From Filobasidium wieringae (taxonomy: Eukaryota > Basidiomycota > Tremellomycetes > Filobasidiales > Filobasidiaceae): a DNA stretch of 64,000 nucleotides. Positions 41,101 through 55,697 of the stretch are shown one piece after another (positions within the stretch are counted from its first letter, which is position 1; every line of letters starts with the position of its first letter). The notes under the pieces were generated by a model. That model was not told where the DNA came from. It worked only from the letters and a program-made list of their open reading frames with translations, and did no database searches. Where the stretch lies: assembly GCA_001600055.1 (NCBI GenBank), contig BCIV01000009.1, positions 496,001 through 560,000 on the forward strand. The letters are read 5' to 3'. A program made the translations under genes and the position numbers.

Positions 41101-41525
41101 GGTGGGTGGGGGAGATAGAGATGGGATGGGAAGGCAGGGAAGAGGAGGAGAGAGGAAGACGGAGAGGAAGAGAATGTTTCGAGAAGAGGGAGAGCAGAGA
41201 GGAGAGGAGAGAAAATCAGTGGTAAAAGCGAGAGGAAGAGAGGAACCGAACGAGATCCAAAGACAGTACCAAAAAAAGAAAAATCATCAAATCAGTCATC
41301 ATAAAACCCGATCTTCGCCCCACCCATCCCACCCACCTGCAACCCCTCCAACGCCCTCAAATACCTCGCACAACTATCCTCCAGCGTCGGTATGGGCAGC
41401 TTGGGAAGTTCGCCCTGGTAGGCCCACGTTTTCCCCTGTTTGGCGGGCGGGTGGGATAGGGATTTGAGGTTTGAGGACGAATTTACACGGGATGGGGCGC
41501 GGGAGGGGAGACGGGAGGGGGCCAT
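38125..41525 (-). CDS. Carnitine O-acetyltransferase
   Basis: Thirteen exons: 41525-41337, 41086-40960, 40862-40819, 40689-40670, 40575-40304, 40234-39787, 39702-39613, 39551-39541 (11 nt), 39479-39445, 39386-38694, 38635-38562, 38499-38288, 38225-38125. They give 771 residues. The enzyme moves acetyl groups between CoA and carnitine. The catalytic histidine lies in FEHTSVDGHTV. Other family signatures are YESYLSFQESVVLNLNPFF, GRHRC-free CoA loop GYGKTFITRHGFSPDAFVQMA, STSNCGNPALRLFGFGPV and GYIIKDEGIS. The N-terminus is Ser/Arg-rich and could be mitochondrial. No peroxisomal SKL is present (it ends APSEY), so cytosolic or mitochondrial location is more likely. Introns carry several simple repeats. 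Confidence 0.9.
40727..40746. repeat. (GATCA)4 in carnitine acetyltransferase intron 3
   Basis: Four tandem GATCA units lie within the intron between exons 3 and 4. Confidence 0.85.
40871..40901. repeat. (CGTC)n imperfect tetranucleotide repeat in intron 2
   Basis: Seven CGTC/GTCC-type units with one interruption (GCG) lie in the intron between exons 2 and 3 of the carnitine acetyltransferase gene. Confidence 0.8.
41096..41217. repeat. Purine-rich tract in carnitine acetyltransferase intron 1
   Basis: About 120 bases are almost entirely A and G on the plus strand (GA, GGA and GGGA units), so the pre-mRNA is a long polypyrimidine stretch. The exon 2 acceptor follows 9 nt after the tract on the transcript. 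The end nearest the acceptor has closely spaced G runs on the plus strand. Confidence 0.75.
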
Positions 41526-41869
41526 GGTGTGTGTGGTGCGTGGGCTGGGTGTGGGTGATGGGTGTTGGAGGGGGGTGTAGTCGATGGGGAGTAGGTGATG
41601 GAATCGATGTGGCTGTATATGAGAACGAGCGAACGAGCGAACGAGCGACGGCCGGAAAGTGACGAATGTCGATCATCCCCGGTGAGCGAATGCGGAGCCC
41701 CTCGGCCGTGCACGCGCGTGTGCACCGCGGATCAGTGTGTTCCCTTCGGATATCGTCATCCACCAGACCCTCACTCGAACTGCATCTTGACCTTGTTCAC
41801 GTTCAAACTCTCCGATCTCCACGCTGCTTCTCGCTGAGCAATCGTCGACTTCGCTACGAGCTCGACGGG
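41526..41869. promoter_or_regulatory. Divergent promoter of carnitine acetyltransferase and the WD40 gene
   Basis: These 344 bases contain three perfect tandem copies of GAACGAGC at 41623-41646. The frame of the WD40 gene is open upstream of its ATG but contains no further conserved sequence. Confidence 0.4.
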
Positions 41870-44636
41870 ATGACGCTCCTCACCGACCCCTACGCTTCGA
41901 CGGAGCTGCATTCCCTCCCCGCGCACACCCTTCCACCGCTGCACCGCTCGTCGCAACTGCCCGCGTTGATGCCCAGCTACACGCTCCCCGCTCAGATCAC
42001 CACGGTCCACCCGCAGCTCAGGGACCTCTTGGCCTGTCCCCGCGCACGTGGCACGCTCTATTATGTCAAGGGGAAGGGCGTCATGGAGCTCACCGTCCAG
42101 CTCCCCGACGACGGCGGCGAGATGGGGCACAGAGCTGTCGGAGGGGTCGTACCCGAATGGGAACCAAGGGTGCGTTCACCCGCCGTATAGCGTACCGTCC
42201 TCGCCGTCGTCCACCCCGTCTGATGGGTACAACCTCGCACCGCACAGCGAACGTACAAACCCCTCTCCACCCTCCCCTTCACCCCCAACTGTCTCACCGC
42301 CAACCCCGCCCTCCTAGCCTGCGGCGGGCAGAACGGCGAGTTGCACCTCACCACCCTTCCCACGACGACGGCGCGCGCTCTGGACGACCCCACGACGACC
42401 CATCCGACCCATCCGACGGGATGGACGCTGACCACCACCCTACCCCGCACATCGATCAATAATTCGTTCCTCCTCCTCCCCCCTTACTCGGGGTCACCGT
42501 TACCTACCCGGCCCAGTAGTCGGGCTTGTACCCCGGGCGAGCGGGATGAGGGTTGGGAGGGGAATGAGGGATGGGACGGGGGCACGGCGACTTACCCCAA
42601 TTCCATCCGGACGGGGATGAGGAGGGGCGGCGGCGGTCGTTCCAGCTTTGGTTCGGGTGTTGCATCCGGTTCGGGTCCGGGTGTTGCATCCGGTTATGCA
42701 TCCGGTCCCAGTCCTGGCTTAGTGATACGACCATCAACCACAACCACAACCGCGACTCGATCGACAACGACGACGATGGGGGGGGACGACGGGACCTACC
42801 CATCCACCTCGTCCACCCTATCTTACGGCTATTCCGGTCGGGCGCGGCACCCTGGGTACCCTGGGCGGGGTTATACAGAGGACTCCGAGGGCCTGAACAT
42901 GGGAATGAACACGAACACGAACACGGAAATGGACCTGGACCAAGACCAAGACCTAGACCTGGACTTGGACCCGGAGATGGAGGACCGACTGGGAACGGGC
43001 ATGACCGATTGGGAAGGGTACCAGACCGTCTTCCCCCCTCCCTCTGGACAGATCCGATCGGGTTTCTCCCCCGGTCCTCAGGGTTGGCCTCGGGCGGGCA
43101 CAGGCGCGGGCGTGAACACCTCGACGCCGACGTCGACCTCGACCTCGACGTCCACCGCGAGAGGACCGCTAGGAGGACCTCTAGGAGGGACGTTGATCGG
43201 CCGGACCGGGGCCGGGGTGGAATTCGGGGATATCCGGTACAGACCTTCGAGATCGATCGGGTCGTCCCGTTCTCACCCCCGAGAAACATCTTCCACCGCC
43301 GCACCCTGGCATGTCATCAGGAACGGGGTCGCTCGGTCCGTCTCCCCCACCCGCACCCCCACCTCCACACACACACACGGCCACACACACGGCCACGGCC
43401 ACAGCTCCAGGTTCATACCCACGGCAGGGAGGTATACGAACAGGGACCACGACATGGAGTATGAGGATACGAGGTGTCCCATCAGGGAGGACGAACCTAG
43501 GTTACTCGTCTCCAATAACGACATGAGCGTCAAACTGTTCGCCATCCGGAACGCCAACGTCGGTGGGACGGCGAACCAGGACCACAAGTACGGACCAGGA
43601 AGGACGAACGTTCAGCCTGGATTGAGGTGGGGTGAGGTTCGGGAGGCGGGGCCGGGGAAGAAGTTGGCAAAGATCGGAGGGACCACGTTTGATACGGCCG
43701 TCAATCATAGTGAGTCAGGAGCCGTTTCGTCGCACGTCACTCGCGCCCCGACTGATCTCGAGATCGCTACCGCACGACGACAGCCTCGGTCTCACCGGAC
43801 GGGAGGACGATGTTGGTCGTCGGGGATACGAACGACGTCTTCCTGTACGAGATCAGATCGGGGGGAAGAGAATTCGTAAAGATCGCCAGGTACGAGGGGT
43901 CAAAGGACGCCGGGTTCTCGACCTCTTGGAGCGCGGATGGCAGGAAGTTTGTCGTTGCCAGTCAGGATGGTCAGGTCACCGTATGGGATCACAGGTGCGC
44001 ACCCAGCGATGGTGGTTTGTCGGACGAACGTTGACACCCCGTTCGCTCGCTCGCAGATCATCACACCCGCTAGCGAAACTATACACCAACCGGCTCTCCG
44101 CTCGATCGACGACGTATGGATTGGACGCGTCCCATTGGGATCAGAGTCAACCGGGTTCCCCCACGCCTTATGTATCGCCTACCACCACTGCGGCCGGATT
44201 GCCCATGATCGGTGGTCGTTCGGTAGGGACCAGAGATCCGGCGAGGGTGGTCAAGTTCAGTCCGGCAGGTAGTGACAGAGAATTACTCGTCTTTAGCGAG
44301 GTGAGCGTTCGAGCTATAGATGATGAAGACTCCCCGCAACACTGACCAGACCGCTGGACTCGATAGGAAACGGAAAGCATCCATATCGTCGACGCGAGAA
44401 CGTTTGAAACCCAGATAAGCGTTCGTGTTCCCGTAAAGACGTTGGACGGGGAGACCGTCTGGTCCAACGACACTCCTCACATCCGGACGGCATTCGATCG
44501 CGGTCGGGTGGGTATCGCAGGGTTGTGTTTCGACGAGACGGGTGATTATCTCTACGCTGGGACGGAGAGCAGTATCGTCGAATACGACCTGCGGCTGGAA
44601 AGCAAACGCGGATCGGGTAGTATCGGGTTGTTATAG
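41870..44636 (+). CDS. Fungal WD40-repeat protein (DUF2415-like)
   Basis: Five exons: 41870-42169, 42248-43709, 43784-43994, 44057-44300, 44367-44636. They give 828 residues. WD-like blades are visible: NPALLACGGQNGELHL, LLVSNNDMSVKLFAIRN, HTSVSPDGRTMLVVGDTNDVF, GFSTSWSADGRKFVVASQDG, then VTVWDHRSSHPLAKLY, KFSPAGSDRELLVFSE and GIAGLCFDETGDYLYAG. The STSWSADGRKFVVASQDG motif resembles what I recall of the fungal DUF2415 WD proteins. Between the second and third blades, exon 2 holds about 350 low-complexity residues (Gly/Ser, Thr, Asp/Leu and Thr-His-Gly-His runs) of high GC content. The molecular role is unknown to me; probably a scaffold. Confidence 0.7.
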
Positions 44637-44733
44637 GGCCCTCGACATTTCGTGTATCGGTATCGTCTCATTGTATCTACTACATCGGTATCAAGGTTGT
44701 AATCTGCACATCATTCTCGTCTTGTAAAACGGA

Positions 44734-45711
44734 TCACTTCTTCTCGTCCCTGATCTTCTGGTACCTGATCTTGCTCTTCTTGATGGTGTCCTCTGTATCG
44801 TGGCCATCACCTGATCAACACATGGGGGACTCGATCCGGACGCTCGAGGGATACTCACCGATATCCCAGGTCTCGGAAACGGCAGACCAATTGGAAAGCT
44901 TCTCGTGGTACTTTGCAAACTTGGCATACTCGGGGGTCTCGAGCGTAGCCACCAGATCCTTGGCTGCCTGAGCATCGGGCCAGAGGGAGGCATTGTTCTT
45001 GAAGGATACCCAGGTTCGAGCCTGTGCGCGAGAAACAAAGTCAATTCCAGTCCATCCATTCCATCAGACGGACGAGACTGACGATAAAGGGAGCGATCAA
45101 GATGTCCGCATTGTTGAACTCTTTACCGTCCACATAGCTATCCGGCAAGTATTGCAAAAACTTCTTCACTCCCTCCAAAAACTCCTTGTAGGCCGTCCCG
45201 TTCTTGTCCCCATCGGACGAAGCGAGCGCGTACATCTTGGGATTGACGAGAGCTTCGAACTGAGCGTTAACATAGGCCGCCCTAGCCTTCTCAAGAGGAT
45301 CGGAAGGAGCGATCTGAGGGTAGAGGGAGGTGACAAAGTCGACGATCAAGCCTGATTCGGGAAGTACAAACGTTCCAGGAGGAGGTTTGGTGACGTCGGC
45401 GTCCTTGGGAGCGTCGTACCAGATCGCGGGAACCTGAGTATACACGGATGATTAGTAGCCGAATGTCCTCCTCGAATGCCGATTCGACTCGCCTTTGAAG
45501 CAGGGTTGACGTTGGGGGCGTACCATTCAGGCTTGTTCATCAAGTCGATCTCGACAATCTCAAAGTCGACTTTCGCAGCCTTGAGTGCGATCCTAGCTCG
45601 ATGAGCATAGGGACAGCTGTCGAAACGCTTTTCATCAGTCCTCTCTCTAATCAGGATACACAGACCCGCTACCTACATGTCAGCGCTGTAGAGAACGATT
45701 CTGGGAGACAT
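44734..45711 (-). CDS. Glutathione transferase with N-terminal CPYAHR site (omega-like)
   Basis: Five exons: 45711-45677, 45616-45493, 45433-45083, 45021-44859, 44810-44734. They give 249 residues. The start MSPRIVLYSADICPYAHRARI has a cysteine (residue 13) where omega-class enzymes place their catalytic Cys, so thiol transfer or dehydroascorbate-type reduction is likelier than classical conjugation. The thioredoxin-like part continues through VEIDLMNKPEWYAPNVNPASKVPAI, and the helical domain ends in a Lys-rich tail. Intron 2 begins GCGAGT, a GC-AG intron of 59 nt; the frame requires it. The palindrome GATCACGTGATC at 45911-45922 lies about 200 bases upstream. Confidence 0.85.
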
Positions 45712-45910
45712 GGCGGTGTGTAGGCTTTGGAATCTGGACTTGGATGGTCTGCTTGTACGATTCAAGGTTGAGCTGTATGACGAGATTGATCTGAACATGA
45801 GATTCGAGCTGCACGTCGAGTCGATATTTGAGATCGACGGAGAGTCCTTTGTGTACACATCTCGCCGGATGACGAATCGTTCCCGATGACCAAGCACGGC
45901 ATCGGCCGTA

Positions 45911-45922
45911 GATCACGTGATC
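45911..45922. promoter_or_regulatory. 12-base palindrome GATCACGTGATC
   Basis: The palindrome overlaps the stop codon of MGS1 (TGA at 45913-45915) and lies upstream of the glutathione transferase gene on the same strand. It contains the TCACGTGA element seen in four other intergenic regions. Confidence 0.45.
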
Positions 45923-48188
45923 CGGGACTTTCTCCCTTCCCAGTCCTCCCCCCGATTCCACTTCCACTCCCATTCCCTCAATCTCGCTTCGTCCCATTGC
46001 TTATCTTTCTTTTGGCTGTACAACGCTTCGCTCGGTAAGAGGCTCTCTTTGCCAAAAGTTGAACGAGACTGCAGCTCTGCAGGTAGATATTCCTGTCAAG
46101 AAGATCGCGCTCTGAGTTATTTACCCCTATTCAAAACCGAGATCCCACTCACATTGTACACTGGGTGCTGAAATCCAGGATTATAGCTATATTCTTTGCC
46201 GTACCCTAGACTTTTCATCAAATTCGTCGGGGCGTTCCTTATCTGAAGAGGAACTCCCGGTAATGGTGTCTCCTGAGCCAGCCGCGCAGCCTGATTGAAT
46301 AGTTATTATACGTCAGAACACTTTGAAATCACCTGCCGAAGGGATCGACATACCTCATTGTATGCCTCGTATGACCGAGTGGACTTTTTGGCTTCGCTAA
46401 GATAAGAAATACAGTGCTGCGTAGAAGCCTCAATATCGAAGCTATAGCGTCCGCATTCTTCCTTTATACTCACTGCAAGATTGATTCTGCACTCTGGCAT
46501 CCCGATTATCTGACAGGCTTGATAACAAGCGATTGCCTGTTGCAATATGATCGACTTCGGCTGAGCGAATCCACCACACTTATCAATCCCGGTAGTGCGA
46601 GCTCACCAGAGGTAATCCATGAGGATCAGCCAGTCCAACATCTTCACTCGCCACGACGATAAGTCGACGAGCGACATACAACGGGTCCTCTCCACCCTCC
46701 AACATTCTAATCTCGACCCACTATCAGCAAACATCGTAACTCAGTCGAGGACAGGATACGACGCTCACCTGGCCAACCAGTAAATCGCGGCAGATCCATC
46801 CGATCCTCTGATACTCTTATGCATAGCACTGATCAAATCATACCTCTCCTCTCCTGTCCTGTCGTACCCTTTCCTCAACCCTCGTTTGATCGCATTCATC
46901 AGCTCTTCATCCCTCTCCCCATCATTGACATCCGACAGTTCATCTGAACCCAAGCGATCCGCGCGTATCTCTCTATCCCGAGCAGAACATACGCTGAGAG
47001 CTAGTTCCAAGCTGTTCAATGCCTGCCGAGCGTCCCCGTCCGAAACGTCTGCGAGGAAGGGTAAAAGGGTCGAGGGGATCGACCGGGGTGGATCTGGGAT
47101 TGATTCCAGGGCGTTCTGGAGGATTTGTACTAGTTCTGAAGGGGAGAGTTTGGACAAGGTGAATACCCTAGAGTTTGGCTCTGTTTAACTTGGGTCGTTT
47201 TCCGTTGAATTGCTAGAACTCGCCTGCATCTGCTCAATAGAGCTCCATTGACTGTCAAGTGAATCATAACGTTATCACCAAGTGCGATGGGCCAGGTCCC
47301 TACGTAGCTTAGCTTACCTTTGAAACTAGGATTCTCCGTCGTCGCACCGATCAGAGTCACACTGCCAGATTCCACAAAAGGCAAGAACAAATCTTGCTGC
47401 GGTTTCGTGAATCTATGAATCTCATCTGATCATTCCAAGCATACAACAGCATCCATACACCTCGGATCAATATTCCGTTGATAATCTCATCGCATGTCCA
47501 GCTAGTCTGCGCACCTATAAACAAGATCGTCCTCCTCCCCAGCAATCTCAACTGGTTCTTAGCCTGTTCAAAGACCTTTCTCACATCCCCCGTTCCAGAA
47601 CTAGTCGCGCTGAGCTCTCTGAAATCAGCCTCGGCTTGGGAGGCGATAAGTCGAGCTAGAGTCGTCTTGCCGCATCCCGGTGGACCCCAGAGGATCAGAC
47701 TTCCAATGGAGGTGGTGGTGCTGGAAGGCGTTTCGAGCATTGAACGGAGGAGTGAACCTGTACCGACGAGATCAGATTGACCTATATAGGAGGACAAGGT
47801 TGTGGGCCGAAGCCGTTCTGCCAATCTGTTCGACATTATCGAATTGTCGACAAATCGCCCTTTCCGATACCCTTTGGACTTACGGTTGAGCTTCCTTCAC
47901 TGGATCTATTTTCCTGCGTTTTCCCGACTGGACCTCTTGAGGGTTCTCATCTTCCTTAGGAACTCTTATTGAAGGCGAGGGCAAGGGGATATAATTATCT
48001 TGACCGTCTCTACTACGGTCTCGCTTTCTAGGTTGCTTGGAAGCAGGAGAACTCTTGCTTGGAACCTGGAAGATCGAAGCGAGCTGTTCGTTGGAGTTCT
48101 TTTTCTGAGTAGAGCTAGCTACTGCTAAGGATTTTGGCTTCACAGGACTGTCCAATATCTCAATGATATCTTCATCCGGCTCTTCCAT
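45913..48188 (-). CDS. MGS1: AAA+ ATPase MGS1/WRNIP1 (RarA family)
   Basis: Ten exons: 48188-47884, 47825-47515, 47425-47318, 47251-47224, 47167-46769, 46706-46607, 46536-46474, 46416-46354, 46290-46153, 46092-45913. They give 564 residues; an upstream in-frame ATG at 48266 would add 26. Mgs1 acts at stalled replication forks. Visible are [17 protein letters not shown], Walker [11 protein letters not shown] (about 147-156), Walker B FIDEIHR, sensor 1 [22 protein letters not shown], and the C-terminal oligomerisation part ([38 protein letters not shown]). Exon 4 ends at a GCGAGT donor, a second GC-AG intron. The yeast-type UBZ finger is absent. The N-terminus instead reads [13 protein letters not shown], which resembles a SUMO-interacting motif. 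Confidence 0.9.
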
Positions 48189-48555
48189 CTTGATCAAGTA
48201 CCTCTTCGACCTGCTTGTTGTCCGATATGTTGCTCGGTATGTACAGGCTGTGCTGTGCTTCTTCAACCGATGTCAACGAGCTATATGCCAACCATCTTCG
48301 GTGGAGCTTGCGTTTTGACTAGAAGCTAGAAGCTAGCGCTGTTACTGACATGCCAGATGTGAGGTAGACTAACTAGGACGGCTTGAGAGGTGCGGTGATA
48401 CAGGTTTAGATCGTTGACATGCTTACGTAATGCACACGAATGATCAACAAAACACGAGCTAAGTTCCTCCTGAAGCTCCTAATTGATGGATCACTTCCAC
48501 GTCATAGCAACTCGCTTTTACAGGCATACATCAAGCCATCTAGTCCGCCTGAGTC
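48189..48555. promoter_or_regulatory. Divergent promoter of MGS1 and dynamitin
   Basis: These 367 bases have no coding frame beyond a possible 26-residue extension of MGS1. An AGAAGCTAGAAGCTAG direct duplication (8-base unit) occurs near 48320. No other motif was recognised. Confidence 0.4.
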
Positions 48556-50207
48556 ATGTCTGTAGCAAAGTACTCCAATTGGGGTGATATCGTGAGTGCA
48601 AGAGCTATGGATGTCAGGGCGTCAAGTTGACTTTATATGTGCGTTAAACAGGACACCACAGCTGTCGATGTATACGAGACAGAGGATGTAGCCTATGTGG
48701 GCAAAGATGTGAGATCCTGGCTACATGCTTCGTCGCTCACTGAAAACAAAGATCTGATTATCATTCTGTTGACCAGAACGACCTATACGATTCCGACGAC
48801 TCTTTACGCAAGCTTAGTGAGATCGCAGCATCTGATGGGACAAACAAGAACAGAGGAAGCAAACCTGGAGTTGGGCAAGTGATAGACGATCGTTCTCTAC
48901 CTCCGAGGACCCAAGCAGGTAAGGTGTTTGGAAGACGAAGTAAGGGAGTGGGTCAGGGTAAAGGTGAGCGGCGCGGAAATCATTCCTGCTTGTCCCTTAC
49001 TGAGGGTGATGCCGTATCCGTATAGATGAAATCTACACGTTCCGACCAAAGTTTCTCTCAATTGTTACCAAATCAAAGGGGGCATCGCTATCGTCTGGAT
49101 CGGAATCAGAGGATGATGAAACGAGTCGACCCTTCCCTCGATTACGGGAAGATCCAGTCTCCAAGCTTAGGCGTTTGAAACTAGAGTCGCTTGAATTGCA
49201 AAGACAACTCGAGAACCAGGCGAAGCTACAAGGCTCCGTTGGAGTCGATCATGAACGTACGGAGAATGAAGACCAGTCGAAGAAGAGATCAAAATCCAAA
49301 CCTGATACGCAAGTGTTGTTGACTCAATTACTCGAGCTTAGGACAGGGTTGGACAAGATGGAAGGCTCTTCTGTCTTGAAGCGAGGAGCGCCTTTGGTGG
49401 ACAAGCAACAGGCCGACAAGAGACGTGTAGAGAACGAGCGGCTTGTTCAGGGTCTGGGGCAAGAGCATGACGATCAAAGTTTGGAATCAAGCGATGCGAC
49501 GGCCGGACAGGTCGCTCATCTGGCCCCATCTCCTCCCGATGCGAGTGCAGAAGTCGTTTCAGATCTCGATAAGAGATTGAATAGCCTTGAGAAGCGGATT
49601 GGCTCAGGATTGGAGAGTGGCATTTCAGTGAGTCTAATGATGAATATTGTCACCACTACCAAATTCTCAATCAGTTTCTCCACAGCCGGTCCCTATATTG
49701 TCTTCGCTCTCTAGGATGGAATCCCTGTTATCGTTATTGACTCAGCCCGACCAACTAGAAGCCGTCTCTCGACGTGTCAAGCTTCTCTTAGCTGATCTCG
49801 ATAAGACGACCGCGAGTAACAAGACTGCCGCTCTCAAGGATGATCCGTTGGACAACGCGGACGGACGAGGAAACAGCCAAGTCAAAGTGAACGCCAAGGA
49901 GTTGGAGAGGATTGACAAGCTGTACACGGCCTTGCCACGATTAGAACCCTTGTTACCTCTCCTCCCGCCATTGCTCACTCGATTGAGGAGTTTGTCTGCC
50001 CTACATGCAGGAGCGTCCACCTTTCAGTCTACCCTCGCAAAAGTCGAAGGGGAGTCAGCGACCATGAGGGATACTGACGAAGAGATGAAGGAGATCTTGG
50101 GTCGGCTCGAAGCAGGAATGAAAGGCCAGGCGGATGTGATGAAGAACAACTGGACGAGTTTGGCAGATAGATTGACTCAGCTAGAGTCTCGATTGGCTAG
50201 CTTGTGA
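48556..50207 (+). CDS. Dynactin subunit 2 (dynamitin)
   Basis: Five exons: 48556-48591, 48652-48708, 48777-48963, 49026-49627 and 49686-50207. They give 467 residues, close to the family size. The N-terminus has the dynamitin signature (DVYETEDVAY, then DNDLYDSDDS). Later exons encode long coiled-coil stretches (SKLRRLKLESLELQRQLENQ, DLDKRLNSLEKRIGSGLESG, RLEAGMKGQADVMKNNW). Dynamitin forms the shoulder of dynactin, which links dynein to cargo. The ending TSLADRLTQLESRLASL is typical of the family. Confidence 0.85.
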
Positions 50208-50368
50208 TTGGCGGTATCAATTAACGAACGTAACGACCATATAACGAACATGCATCATGCAATACCTGTCGAGTTATCGTGTCTCTATACAGCCATGCCA
50301 GCAATCATATTAAGAAAGTCTATATGTTTCACCTATGAACCCAAATTGTGAACCTTCACTATGTGGTA

Positions 50369-53472
<3,104 letters not shown>

Positions 53473-54018
53473 GATGGCTGGTGCGTCGATACCAGCTGAT
53501 GTCGTCGTCGGGGTAGGGACTCGGTAGCTACAGGTAGACAGCAGTGATGGAGGTGGGTGATGATATAGTTTTGCGTGGCCAATCCGATTGTTCACGTTGT
53601 TTGATCGTTCGATGTTTTGGACGCGCGGACAATCACGCGAAAGAAATGGATTACGTAATTTTCATAGACCAGTTCATCTCTCGCAAGTCACTCCAAGTGG
53701 CATGCCACCTCGGTCATGTCAGTGATTCATTCAGTTGCATGGACTAAACCATCAATCTACAGTCCCTGAGCATCGTAGACTTGCATTCCGAATGACATGT
53801 TGTGGTACGATAAGCCGACGACAGTCGGACTGAACGCGGGCGCAAAAGCTCAATCCCGGGATCATGCTGCCACAAAATAAACAAACGAGTCAGAGATAGC
53901 GAAGCACAACTGTCAGCTACCATGGCTGAATGACCAAGTACTGTCGTTGTTTGATCAGAGATTAGAGAAGCTCAAGGGCAGTCGCTTTGCTATACAACTC
54001 TCTGACCACAGTCACACC
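53473..54018. promoter_or_regulatory. Divergent promoter of the ERG11-fusion gene and the GNAT gene
   Basis: These 546 bases contain no confident gene. The fusion-gene frame is open 41 codons upstream of the chosen ATG, but that part is not signal-peptide-like and is taken as leader. The palindrome TTACGTAA occurs at 53652-53659. Confidence 0.4.
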
Positions 54019-54576
54019 ATGACTTCATCCATTGTGGAAATCGACGACTACATCATCAGACCGTTCGAACGTTCCGACATACCCGAACAATCCAAGATCC
54101 TCAACAACCCCCGTATTCTCCAATGGATGACCAACATCATCCCCAACCCCTACACCTTAGCGGACAGTGAATTCTGGATAAACTTTTGTCTCACCTCCGA
54201 CCCTCCTACTCCTAATTGGGCCATCGCTTGTAAATCCACCGGACTGATTATAGGGGGTGTAGGGTACAAGACCAGTACGGACATTCATCGACGGACGGTA
54301 GAGTTGGGTTATTGGTTGGGAGAACCGTATTGGAACAAAGGAATCATATCTCTCATCCTACCTCCCTTTCTCAAGTGGACTTGGGGAGCGTACCCCCACG
54401 TGAACAGGATAGAAGCTTCGGTTTATGCGGGAAACGAGCCTAGTGAACGGGCTTTGAAGAGGGTCGGGTTTGAGCTGGAAGGCAGGCTTAGGAATAAGGT
54501 CTGGAAGAATGAAAAGGTCATGGATCTGTTGGTCTTTGGTTTGTTGAGGGAGGAGGAGGAAGGAGGGGGGAAGTAA
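54019..54576 (+). CDS. GNAT-family N-acetyltransferase (RimJ/RimL-like)
   Basis: A single exon of 185 codons plus stop. The family pattern is clear: an N-terminal YIIRPFERSDIPEQSK, the strand VELGYWLGEPYWNKGI with the acetyl-CoA-binding turn, and NRIEASVYAGNEPSERALKRVGFELEGRLRN, the RimJ-type end. The substrate is not predictable; free amines or protein N-termini are both possible. It is the only clearly intron-free gene in the window. The ATG at 54019 was preferred because the conserved domain starts 11 residues later. Confidence 0.85.
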   Translation: MTSSIVEIDDYIIRPFERSDIPEQSKILNNPRILQWMTNIIPNPYTLADSEFWINFCLTSDPPTPNWAIACKSTGLIIGGVGYKTSTDIHRRTVELGYWLGEPYWNKGIISLILPPFLKWTWGAYPHVNRIEASVYAGNEPSERALKRVGFELEGRLRNKVWKNEKVMDLLVFGLLREEEEGGGK

Positions 54577-54703
54577 AGAGGCAAGGTCGTTTGCGTATGG
54601 TTGTATCGTGATCAACTACGCATTAAACATATCACAAATCATCTGATACGGCCGTCTGTCATCTATCATCTCGACATCATTCCACCCTCCTCCAACCTAA
54701 ACT

Positions 54704-55697
54704 CTAACGACTCCCAACTTCCTGAAAGATCAACTCTTCCTCATTCTTGATCGGCTTCTCCTTCTTCCCATCCAACCTCAACCCAATCTCCCCTGACAGT
54801 TCCTGCTTGACAGTCCCATTCCCCTCACCCAACTGTAATTGAATGCTCTTAATCTCGACCTCCCCATTTTCCCTCTCCTCACCCCTGAACACGAGCCCGT
54901 CGATAGCGGAAGATCCGCTAGACTGCTGCTCATTGATGAACTGCCTAGGGATCGTCTGTAAAACCCTAGTCTTGGTCTCGTCCATCCATTCACCCATCCC
55001 AGCAGGGACCGAATCGTTTTTCCTAACGAGTACGAAGAGACGGGTACTAAGGAAGAGAGCGATGAGGAACCCGGTAGTGAAGAGGGAGATGGTTGCGGTG
55101 ATGATAAGAATAGGGGTAAGAGCTAGACCTGACACGAGGCTCGTTAGGCTGGGTCAGGGTTTTGAAAAAATCAATACGTACTTGTAACGAAGAGGATACC
55201 GACGAGGACAGAGCCAAAGAATATCGAAAGACCGGTAAGAAGGAGAGAAACTGAGAAAGCGATGAACCCGCTAGGAATCAGAGTCATGTTCAGTATAGAT
55301 CCGGACTCGGCGGAAACGTAATGAACGACTCACACAGCTAGGGCGATAGGAATGAATGAAAGAAACCCGAAAACGGCCAAGAAAGTCTGGAGGAAAGACG
55401 AAGATGTTCTTATCAGCGGGCTTCCCGACGCCCTGATTTGTACGGATTATGACATACCGAGACGACCGGGTTCCCCTCCACGAATCTCTGAACCTTTTCA
55501 CTAGCTGGAGTGAAGTACTGCTCTTCTAGCCTATAAGATTAACACCGTTCAGATCCGATGTACGTCACGAACACAGGGTATGCTCACATGGTAGCGTTCT
55601 TCTTGACCGTGTCCAAGCTTTCATCGAATACCGAGTTCAAACCCGTACGTAATTCCTGAGCTGTCTCAGCGACCGATTGAGGTTTCTGTTCGGTCAT
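54704..55697 (-). CDS. Promethin/LDAF1-like hairpin membrane protein
   Basis: Five exons: 55697-55588, 55518-55458, 55386-55334, 55270-55182, 55128-54704. They give 245 residues. After an amphipathic N-terminus (TGLNSVFDESLDTVKKNAT) come three or four hydrophobic segments: FLAVFGFLSFIPIALAVGF, LLLTGLSIFFGSVLVGILF and LALTPILIITATISLF followed by FLIALFLSTRLFVLV. This is the layout of promethin/LDAF1/Ldo proteins, which cooperate with seipin at lipid-droplet formation sites. A charged cytosolic tail follows. The second acceptor could lie 3 nt earlier; other candidates hit a stop. The family call is by pattern and moderately sure. Confidence 0.6.

Noticed and set aside
42504..43304. Minus-strand 266-codon frame
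   Set aside because: It is a shadow of the GC-rich low-complexity exon of the WD40 gene.
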